From: Flavobacterium aeripolare
GTDB lineage: Bacteria > Bacteroidota > Bacteroidia > Flavobacteriales > Flavobacteriaceae
DNA length: 64,000 nt
Direction: 5' to 3'
Assembly (NCBI RefSeq): GCF_013294025.1
Contig: NZ_JABSNL010000001.1
Coordinates: forward strand, 394,060 to 458,059
This document shows, piece after piece, positions 28,801-40,800 of this stretch (position 1 is the first letter of the stretch; each line of letters starts with the position of its first letter). The notes under the pieces are model-generated. The model had not been told where the DNA came from, did not search any database, and saw only the letters and a list, made by a program, of their open reading frames with translations. A program made the position numbers and the translations under genes.

Positions 28801-31800
28801 GAAATCGACCCAGGAGAAACAGCTACATTTATAGCAACTCATGTTATCAAGCAAATTGATTTAGATAATGGAAAAGTACAAAATACAGCTACAGCTGGAG
28901 CTCAAGACCCCGGTTTAGGAAGTGTTACAGATTTATCTGATGACCCTGACAATCCAAACAATACAATTGACGACCCTACGATTACTTTACTGACTGCTAA
29001 ACCCTCTCTAGTAATTACTAAAACAGTAAACGATGAATTGAACGTTGCAGTGGGACAGAATCTAACGTATACCTACGTTGTCACAAATAATGGTAATATT
29101 ACTATTGACAATGTTTCTATAAGTGAAATACATGTTGCTAATGGCACTTTATCATTGCCTGCTATTCAAAGTACAACAGGAACCGACAATGATACTTCAA
29201 ACAACAAAATCGAAATTTTGGCACCTGGTCAAACAGCTACGTGGACGGCTACTTATTTGGTCAATCAAAATGATATCAACAACCAACAAGATATTACTAA
29301 TACCGTAACTGCGACTGGAACACCTAGAAATACTAGCGTTGCTCTTACTAATCCTACCGCTGCAAAAACAGTTACAGTTCATCCTATAGAGACCATCTGT
29401 AGTAATGCTATGCTAAACCATGATTTGACTACTGATGGTCCATTTTCAGGAGCTTCATTTTCTTGGGTTGCTGTTGCAAATGACGAAATTACAGGAATAT
29501 CAAATACAGCAAAAACTACTTCCGTAATTAATGATGCACCTACGAATCAATCAACATTTGATCAAATCGTTCAATATAATATTACGGTTAAAAATGCAGC
29601 TGGAATAACAATAGATACTTATAAATACTTAGTAACTATTCACCCTGAATTAGAAGTACCAGAAAATGATGAAATTATCGTGCAATGCGCTTCGGAGATA
29701 GTTGAACCTGATGCTCCTATAGTTTTGGATTATCAAGGAGTTTCAGTTACACCTGTAATAACATCAAGTGTGACAGGAGACCAAACGTGTGAAGGAAGTA
29801 AAACATACACATATAAATATACGGATTGCGGAAATAATGTTTCAACATATACCTACACATATATTATTGACCGCACAACAGCACCTGCAACTCTTCCTGC
29901 AAATGGAGCTAGCACGGTAGAGTGTATCGCTAACGCTACTACTCCAACTCCTCCAACTGGAATCAAAGATGTTTGTGGAACTACGATTACAGCGTTTTTA
30001 GCTTCTACAGTAGATTCACCTGCAACTTTATCTTGTGAAGGAACAAGGACTTATAATTATACCTATACTGATTGTTCTGGTTTAGTTTCGAATTGGAAAT
30101 ATACCTATACAATCGACTTGACTACAAAACCAATTGTTCCTGTTAACGCAAGTTCGACTGTAGAATGTCTTGCTAACGCTGTTCAACCAGCTGCTCCAGC
30201 AGTTACTGATAAATGTGGAAACGCACTTACGCCAGTGATCACTGCTTCGGCTGATCCTGTTTGTGAAGGAACTAAAGTTTATACCTATACATACACTGAC
30301 TGTGCTTCTAATGTTTCGGTTTATACCTATACTTACACAATTGACTTGACTACAAAACCAGTTGTTCCAGCTAATGCTGGTTCGACAGTAGAGTGTCTTG
30401 CTAATGCCATTCAACCAGCTGCTCCAGCAGTTACTGATAAATGTGGAAACGCACTTACGCCAGTGATCACTGCTTCGGCAGATCCAGCTTGTGAAGGAAC
30501 GAAAGTGTATACCTATACCTATACTGACTGTGCTTCTAATGTTTCGGTTTATACCTATACCTACACGATCGACTTGACTACAAAACCAGTTGTTCCAGCT
30601 AATGCTGGTTCGACAGTGGAATGTATTGCTAATGCCGTTCAACTAGCTGCGCCAGTGGTGACGGATAAATGTGGAAATAATATTATACCTGTAATCACTG
30701 CTTCGGTTGATCCTGTTTGTGAAGGAACTAAAGTATATACCTATACTTATACTGACTGTGCTTCGAATGTTTCGGTTTATACCTATACCTACACAATTGA
30801 CTTGACTACAAAACCAGTTGTTCCCGCTAATGCTGGTTCGACAGTAGAGTGTCTTGCTAATGCCATTCAACCAGCTGCGCCAGTGGTGACGGATAAATGT
30901 GGAAATAATATTATACCTGTAATCACTGCTTCGGTTGATCCTGTATGTGAAGGAACTAAAGTGTATACCTATACATACACTGATTGTGCTTCTAATGTTT
31001 CGGTTTATACCTATACCTACACAATTGACTTGACTACAAAACCAGTTGTTCCCGCTAATGCTGGTTCGACAGTAGAATGTCTTGCTAATGCCATTCAACC
31101 AGCTGCGCCAGTGGTGACGGATAAATGTGGAAATAATATTATACCTGTAATCACTGCTTCGGTTGATCCTGTATGTGAAGGAACTAAAGTGTATACCTAT
31201 ACATACACTGATTGTGCTTCGAATGTTTCGGTTCATACTTATACCTACACGATCGACTTGACTACAAAACCAGTTGTTCCAGCTAATGCTGGTTCGACAG
31301 TGGAATGTATTGCTAATGCCGTTCAACTAGCTGCGCCAGTGGTGACGGATAAATGTGGAAATAATATTATACCTGTAATCACTGCTTCGGTTGATCCTGT
31401 TTGTGAAGGAACTAAAGTGTATACCTATACTTATACTGACTGTGCTTCGAATGTTTCGGTTTATACCTATACCTACACAATTGACTTGACTACAAAACCA
31501 GTTGTTCCTGCTAATGCAAGTTCGACTGTAGAATGTTTGGCTGATGCTGTTCAACCAGCTGCTCCAGCAGTTACTGATAAATGTGGAAATGCACTTACGC
31601 CAGTGATTACAACTTCGGCTGATCCTGTTTGTGAAGGAACTAAAGTGTACACCTATACCTATACTGATTGTGCTTCTAATGTATCGGTTTACACCTATAC
31701 GTATACGCTTGACTTGACTACTAAACCAACTGTTCCAGCTAACGCAAATTCGACTGTAGAATGTCTTGCGGATGCAGTTCAACCAGTTGCTCCGCCAGTT

Positions 31801-34800
31801 ACTGATAAATGTGGAAATGCACTTACACCAGTAATCACCACTTCGGCTAATCCTGTTTGTGAAGGAACGAAAGTGTATACCTACACATACACTGACTGTG
31901 CTTCTAATGTTTCAGTTTATACCTATACCTACACAATTGACTTGACAACAAAACCAGTTATTCCAGTTAACGCAAGTTCGACTGTAGAATGTTTGGCTGA
32001 TGCTGTTCAACCAGCTGCTCCAGCAGTTACTGATAAATGTGGAAATGCACTTACACCAGTAATCACCGCTTCGGCTGATCCAGCTTGTGAAGGAACTAAA
32101 GTCTACACCTATACATTCACTGATTGTGCTTCTAATGTTTCGGTTTATACCTATACTTATACACTTGACTTGACTTCTAAACCAGATGTTCCTGTTAACG
32201 CAAGTTCGACTGTGGAATGTTTGGCTGATGCTGTTCAACCAGCTGCGCCAGTGGTGACTGATAAATGTAGAAATGCACTTACGCCGGTAATTACGGCTTC
32301 GGCAGATCCAGCTTGTGAAGGAACTAAAGTATACACCTACACTTATACTGACTGTGCTTCGAATGTTTCGGTTTATACCTATACCTACACAATTGACTTG
32401 ACTACAAAACCAGTTGTTCCGGCTAATGCCGGTTCGACAGTAGAATGTCTTGCTAATGCCATTCAACCAGCTGCTCCAGCAGTTACTGATAAATGTGGAA
32501 ATGCACTTACGCCAGTAATCACTGCTTCGGCTGATCCTGTTTGTGAAGGAACGAAAGTGTACACCTACACTTATACTGACTGTGCTTCGAATGTTTCGGT
32601 TTACACTTATACGTATACACTTGACTTAACCTCTAAACCAGTTGTTCCTGCTAATGCAAGTTCTACTGTAGAATGTTTGGCTGATGCTGTTCAACCAGTT
32701 GCACCAGTGGTGACTGATAAATGTGGAAATAATATTACGCCAGTGATCACAGCTTCGGTTGATCCTGCTTGTGAGGGAACGAAAGTGTACACCTATACAT
32801 ACACTGATTGTGCTTCTAATGTTTCGGTTTACACTTATACTTACACTCTTGACTTGACTTCTAAACCAGTTGTTCCTATTAACGCAAGTTCAACTGTGGA
32901 ATGTTTGGCTGATGCTGTTCAACCAGCTGCACCAGTGGTGACTGATAAATGTGGAAGTAATATTACACCAGTGATCACTGCTTCGGCTGATCCTGTTTGT
33001 GAAGGAACGAAAGTCTACACCTATACATACACTGACTGTGCTTCTAATGTTTCGGTTTATAACTATACTTACACTCTTGACTTGACTACAAAACCAGTTG
33101 TTCCTGCTGATGCTGGTTCGACTGTAGAATGTTTGGCTGATGCTGTTCAACCAGCTGCACCAGTGGTGACTGATAAATGTGGAAATAATATTACACCAGT
33201 GATCACTGCTTCGGCTGATCCTGTTTGTGAAGGAACGAAAGTGTATACCTATACATACACTGATTGTGCTTCTAATGTTTCGGTTTATACCTATACCTAC
33301 ACAATTGACTTGACTACAAAACCAGTTGTTCCAGCTAATGCTGGTTCGACAGTAGAGTGTTTGGCTAATGCCGTTCAACTAGCCGCTCCAGCAGTTACTG
33401 ATAAATGTGGAAATGAACTTACGCCAGTAATTACGGCTTCGGCTGATCCTGTTTGTGAAGGAACGAAAGTTTATACCTATACATACACTGACTGTGCTTC
33501 TAATGTTTCGGTTTATACCTATACTTACACAATTGACTTGACTACAAAACCAGTTGTTCCAGCTAATGCTGGTTCGACAGTAGAGTGTCTTGCTAATGCC
33601 ATTCAACCAGCTGCTCCAGCAGTTACTGATAAATGTGGAAACGCACTTACGCCAGTAATCACGGCTTCGGCAGATCCAGCTTGTGAAGGAACTAAAGTGT
33701 ATACCTATACATACACTGATTGTGCTTCTAGTGTTTCGGTTTATACCTATACCTACACAATTGACTTGACTACAAAACCAGTTGTTCCTGCTAATGCTGG
33801 TTCGACAGTAGAATGTCTTGCTAATGCCATTCAACCAGCTGCTCCAGCAGTTACTGATAAATGTGGAAACGCACTTACGCCAGTGATCACTGCTTCGGCA
33901 GATCCAGCTTGTGAGGGAACGAAAGTGTATACTTATACTTATACTGATTGTGCTTCGAATGTTTCGGTTTATACCTATACTTACACGATCGACTTGACTA
34001 CTAAACCAGTTGTTCCTGCTAACGCAAGTTTGACTGTAGAATGTTTGGCTGATGCTGTTCAACCAGTTGCTCCAGCAGTTACTGATAAATGTGGAAATGC
34101 ACTTACACCAGTAATCACCACTTCGGCTAATCCTGTTTGTGAAGGAACGAAAGTGTATACCTACACATACACTGACTGTGCTTCTAATGTTTCAGTTTAT
34201 ACCTATACCTACACAATTGACTTGACAACAAAACCAGTTATTCCAGTTAACGCAAGTTCGACTGTAGAATGTTTGGCTGATGCTGTTCAACCAGCTGCTC
34301 CAGCAGTTACTGATAAATGTGGAAATGCACTTACGCCAGTAATTACGGCTTCGGCTGATCCAGCTTGTGAAGGAACTAAAGTGTACACCTATACATATAC
34401 TGACTGTGCTTCTAATGTTTCGGTTTATACCTATACTTACACAATTGACTTGACTACAAAACCAGTTGTTCCGGCTAATGCTGATTCGACAGTAGAATGT
34501 TTGGCTAATGCTGTACAACCAGCTGCTCCACCAGTTACTGATAAATGTGGAAATGCACTTACGCCAGTGATCACTGCTTCGGCTGATTCTGTTTGTGAAG
34601 GAACTAAAGTGTATACCTATACTTATACTGACTGCGCTTCTAATGTTTCGATTTATACCTATACTTACACAATTGACTTGACTACAAAACCAGTTGTTCC
34701 GGCTAATGCTGGTTTAACTGTGGAATGTCTTGCTGATGCTGTGGAACCAGCTACGCCAGTTGTGACTGATAAATGTGGAAACGCACTTACACCGGTAATT

Positions 34801-37800
34801 ACGGCTTCGGCAGATCCAGCTTGTGAAGGAACGAAAGTGTATACCTATACTTATACTGACTGTGCTTCTAATGTTTCGATTTATACCTATACTTACACAA
34901 TTGACTTGACTACAAAACCAGTAGTTCCGGCTAATACTGGTTCGACAGTAGAGTGTCTTGCTAATGCCGTTCAACTAGCTGCTCCAGCAGTTACTGATAA
35001 ATGTGGAAACGCACTTACGCCAGTAATCACTGCTTCGGCTGATCCTGTTTGTGAAGGAACTAAAGTGTATACCTATACTTATACTGACTGCGCTTCTAAT
35101 GTTTCGATTTATACCTATACCTACACGATCAACTTGACTACCAAACCAGTTGTTCCAGCTAATGCTGGTTCGACAGTAGAATGTTTGGCTAATGCCATTC
35201 AACCAGCTGCTCCAGCAGTTACTGATAAATGTGGAAACGCACTTACGCCAGTGATCACAGCTTCGGTTGATCCTGTTTGTGAGGGAACGAAAGTATACAC
35301 CTATACGTACACTGATTGTGCTTCGAATGTTTCGGTTTATACCTATACTTACACGATCGACTTGACTACAAAACCAGTTGTTCCAGCTAATGCTGGTTCG
35401 ACAGTAAATGATATTTCAAAAGCTATTCAGCCTACCACTCCTACCGTTATCGATAATTGCGGTAAAGCAATCATTCCAGTTGTTACTGAAAATGCGAGTC
35501 CTGTATGTGATGGAACTAAAATATATACATTCACCTACACTGACTGTGCCGGAAATAGTGACGTTTATGTTTATACTTACCAAATCGACGTGACTTCAAC
35601 ATTGGTTATTTCGAATAAAAACAGAATCTCATGTAGTAGTGTTCCGTTAAACTATGATTTAAAAACGGTAACGCCATTGGTCAACCCAACTTTTCAATGG
35701 TCTGCAATTGACAACCCTAATGTAACTGGAGAAAACAATAGCAGCGGAACGATATTAAATGACATTTTAGTTAATAAAACAGGAGTTGTTCACACTGTAA
35801 AATACACTATAACTCCTTTCAACAATAAAGGATGTGAAGGTCCTACATTTGATATCACAGTTACTGTGAACCCTGAACCTTTTGTAGCAATAATGCCTAC
35901 AGCAACTATCTGTAGCAACATTCCTTTGAACCATGATTTAAATGCTGATGTTAACGTTACAGGAGCAAACTTTAAGTGGACGGCTGTAAATAATCCTAAT
36001 GTAAGTGGTGCAACAACTACTGTTAGTAGTAGCACTACAATTACAGACACATTGATAAATACTACGGGAGTTGTTCAAACTGTAATTTACAAAATTACAC
36101 CCGAGTCTACAAAAGGATGTACAGGTGCCGAATACACCTACACGGTTACCGTAAGTCCTGAAGCTAAATTAGTAGTTACTAAAACTACTCTAGCTGCAAC
36201 AGATGGTGCTTATGATAGTCTTGGAGAGGTTATTAATTACCAAATTACAGTTGAAAATCCGAACGAAGTAGCACTGAACAATTTGTCAGTGACGGATGTA
36301 AACGCAGATGCTAATAGCATTAGTCCGCTTACAGTTCCTACGGTTGCAGCCTTTACCAGTGTTGTATTTACAGCTTCACACACAATTACTCAAGCTGATT
36401 TAGACGCTGGCTTTGTAGATAACTCTGCTACAGGAACGGCTTTTGACCCTTGTGGCACTACCGTAACAGATAGCTCTGATGATCCTACTACCGCCGCTGC
36501 AAATGATGCTACAAGAACAATTATAGTACAAAAACCAGTAATTGCTTTAGAGAAAACATTCCTATTTAACGATGAAAATGGTGATGGTATAACTCAACTT
36601 AATGAGACAATTACTTACCGTTTTAAAGTGACTAATACTGGAAATGTTAACCTGACAGGAATCCAAATAACAGATCCTTTAATTACTGTAAATGGAGGAC
36701 CTATTAATTTAGCTCCAACAGCAACAGATGCTACTACTTTCTTTGGAACGTACACCTTAACCCAAGGAGTGATTGATGCAGGTAGTTTGACTAATTCAGC
36801 AATTGTAACTGCGGTAGATCCAAAAGGAAATGAAATTAGTGACATCTCTGATGATCCTAAAGACAGCACAAATGCAGATATCAATGGAAATGGAAATCCA
36901 GATGACAGCACTATTTTTACAATAGTATCTAAACCTGAATTAACATTGAAAAAAACTGGTGTGTTTATTGACGCTAATGGCGATGGATTAGCCCAAGCTG
37001 GTGAGCAAATCGAATATACATTTGACGTGACTAACACTGGAAATGTAACAATGAGCGGCATTACAATTAGCGATCCATTAACCGCTGTTAGCGGAGGACC
37101 TATTGTATTAATCCCAGGTCAAACTAACAGTAGCACTTTTACTGCTGTATATACTTTATTGCAAGCTGATGTAAATAACGGAACCGTTGTAAATACGGCA
37201 ACAGCTTCTGGGAAAGCTCCTAATGGCAGCACTGTTACAGATGCATCTGATGATCCTTCAACTATAGCTGATAACGATGCTACTGTGACAAAACTGACTC
37301 AAGATGCTCAGATGACCTTGTTGAAAACATCGGTATTTAAAGATGAAAATGGTAATGGTTTCCCTGAGGTAGGTGAAACAATTGATTATATATTCAATGT
37401 GAAAAACAATGGAAATGTAACCTTAAATGACATTAAAATCTCAGATCCGTTGATTACTATTTCTGGAGGTCCTGTCACTTTACTTCCTAACAAATTAGAT
37501 GTTGTCACTTTCAAAGGTTCGTACACACTAACCTTAAATGACATCAATGTGGGGACTGTTATAAATAGTGCGACAGCTACAGCAAAAGATCCTAACGGAG
37601 ATGTGGTTACAGCCCTATCTGATGATCCTACTAATTCTAGTAATGTTGATACTAATGGTGATGGACACCCTGATGATAAAACGGTTACTAAGTTAAAAGC
37701 GAACCCGAAGTTATCAGTTAGTAAAACGGGCGTTTTCAATGATCGAAATGCAGATGGAATTGCACAAGTAGGCGAACAAATAACATACACATTTGATGTT

Positions 37801-40800
37801 AAAAACATTGGAAACGTAACGCTTAGCAACATTACTATAACAGATGCATTAGTAACTATAAGTGGTGGTCCAATAACCTTGAATCCTACTCAAAATGATA
37901 CTACTACTTTTACTGCAATATACACGATCAAACAAAGTGATCTTGATGCTGGTAAAGTAACTAATACTGCAATCGCGTCTGGTGTGAGTCCGAACGGGAC
38001 TATTGTTAAAGACACATCTGATGATCCTAACAATGGTACCAATCAAGATACCAATGGAAACGGTGAGCCTGATGATGCTACAGTAACTCCTCTTCCAGGA
38101 AAAGGAATTATTAGCTTAATTAAAGTAGCTTTAGCACCAGCAGATGGAGCTTATGATACTGTAGGGGAAGCTATCAATTACAAATTGACAGTGACTAATA
38201 CAGGGAATATCACCCTTACAAACGTAATTGTAACTGATGCTAATGCAGATACTGCAAGCATACTTCCTGCTGTAATTGCTACAATTGCACCAGGAGCTAG
38301 CGCCGTTGTAAATGCTAAACACACTTTAACACTTGCAGATATCAATTCGGGAGGAGTGACAAATAGCGCGTCAGTAACATCAAAAGATCCTTTTGGAAAT
38401 AACGTTACGGATATCTCTGATGATCCAAACAATACGAACGATGATGATGCAAATGCAGATGGTGATCCAGATGATGCAACTCTCACTCTTGTTACACAAA
38501 AACCATCGTTGTCACTAGAAAAAACAGCTACTTTTAACGATGAAAATAATGATGGATTACCACAATTGAACGAGACAATCACGTACAATTTCAAAGTAAC
38601 TAATACTGGAAATGTTTCGCTTTCTAATGTGCGTATTACAGATCCATTAGTAACTGTTAACGGTGGTCCTATTTCACTGGTACCTGGACAGATTAACAGC
38701 ACAACATTCTATGCAACATATACCATTACTCAAGCAAACATTAATGCTGGAGCTATTGAAAATTCTGCTACTGTGAATGCTAAAGATCCTAAAGGAAATA
38801 CAGTATCAGACACTTCAGATGATCCTACTAACGCCACAAATAATGACGTTAATGGAGATGGGGAACCAGATGATACAACGGTAACACCATTAGCTACTAA
38901 CCCACAATTGACTATTACTAAAACAGGTACTTTTATAGATGCCAATAGTGATGGACTTGCGCAAGCAGGTGAAACGATTAAATATCACTTTGATGTAACT
39001 AACAGTGGTAACGTAACAATCTCTGGAATAACAGTAGCTGATGCACTTGTAACTGTAACTGGAGGACCTATTACGCTACTGCCTAAGGCAAGAAACACAA
39101 CAACTTTTCAAGCTGTTTATGTTTTAACACAAGAGGATGTAGATTTAGGTTATGTAATTAATACGGCTACTGCTTCTGGTAAAGATCCAATGGGCAACAC
39201 CGTTTCTGACAAATCAGATGACCCAACAACGTCTGCTAAAAATGATGACACCACCACTACTCTAGCTAGAGAATCGCAGTTGTCTTTATTTAAAACAGCA
39301 ACATTTAATGACGAAAATGGAGATGGATTACCCCAAGCAAATGAAACAATCAATTACAAATTTGACATCCGTAATAACGGTAACGTAACTGTATTTGATG
39401 TTAAAATTACTGACCCAATAGTTCCTGTTATAGGAGGTCCTATCGATTTAAGTCCTGGACAAATTGATGATGTAACTTTTACTGCTGTTTATACCATTAA
39501 ACAGTCTGACATTGATTCAGGTTCAATTTCTAACTCTGCTATTGCTGCTGGTCAAGATCGTGACGGAACAGCCGTAACTGATGTAAGTGATTTCTCTGAT
39601 GATCCAGACAATCCTAATGATATCGACTTAAATGGAGATGGTGATCCAGATGATCCTACTGTGAGTGCTCTTACAGGTAAAGCATCTTTATCGTTAACTA
39701 AAATTGGTACTTTTAATGACTTAAATGCAAATGGTTTTGCAGATGTAAATGAAACAATTAGCTACGCATTTGAAGTGACCAACACAGGAAATCTTTCGAT
39801 TAATGCTATTGTAATCACTGATCCATTAGTAACAGTAACGGGAACAGCAATCAATTTGGCTCCAAGCCAAAAAGACGCTACTACTTTTACGGCTCTTTAC
39901 ACCATTACTCAAGCAGATCTAGACGCTGGACAAGTAACCAATTCAGCTACTGTCGCTGGTCAAGATCCTAAAGGAAATACGGTTAAAGATACTTCTGATG
40001 ATCCTGCAAATACTGCAAACGTTGATGATAACAACAACGGAAATCCTGACGATCCTACAGTGACTTCGTTCCCTGTACAAGGTAAAATAAGCATTACAAA
40101 AACAGCCGTAATAGCTGCAGATGGTGCCTATGATACTTTAGGTGAGAAAGTGGTGTATACTATTGTTGTTACAAATACCGGTAGCACTACATTAACAGCA
40201 GTGACTGTTACAGATGCTAATGCAGATAGTGGTAGCATTGTGCCGCAAACAACAACGGTACTAGCTCCAGGGCAATCTGCAACTGTAGCGGCTACTCACA
40301 CTATTACGCAAGCCGACTTAAATGCAGGATTGGTAAGCAACTCAGCAACTGTAAAAAGTACCGATAAATTAGGCAACACGGTTTCAGATATCTCTGATGA
40401 CCCTACTAACCCTACAAATACGGATGCAAATGCTGATGGTGACCCTGATGATGTAACCGTAACGGCATTAGTACAAAAACCAGTTCTAGCTCTTACAAAA
40501 ACAGCAACAATAGCTCCTGATGGTTTATGGGACGAAGTAGGTGAAGTTATTCTTTACAACCTAGTACTAACAAATACAGGAAATGTTACGCTTACTAATG
40601 TAGCAGTGGTAGATCCTAATGCAGATGTTGCAAGTGTACTACCTGCTAACTTTGTAAAATTAGAACCAGGACAAAAAGTGTTACTTACTGCCTTACATAC
40701 GATCACACAAAGTGACTTAGATGCGGGTAGCGTAACAAACTCTGCCACGGCAAATGCTGTAGATCCTAAAGGAAACCCTGTAAGCGATTTATCTGATGAC

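Noticed and set aside
30082..35202. Long stop-free reading frames on the minus strand across the 228-bp array
   Set aside because: They repeat with the same 228-base period and have a composition dictated by the plus-strand Tyr/Thr codons. They lack independent starts or signals, so they are mirror frames of the repeat.
30115..35358. CRISPR-like regular spacing
   Set aside because: Units are contiguous coding repeats of 228 bases with no unique spacers and no cas genes in the window.
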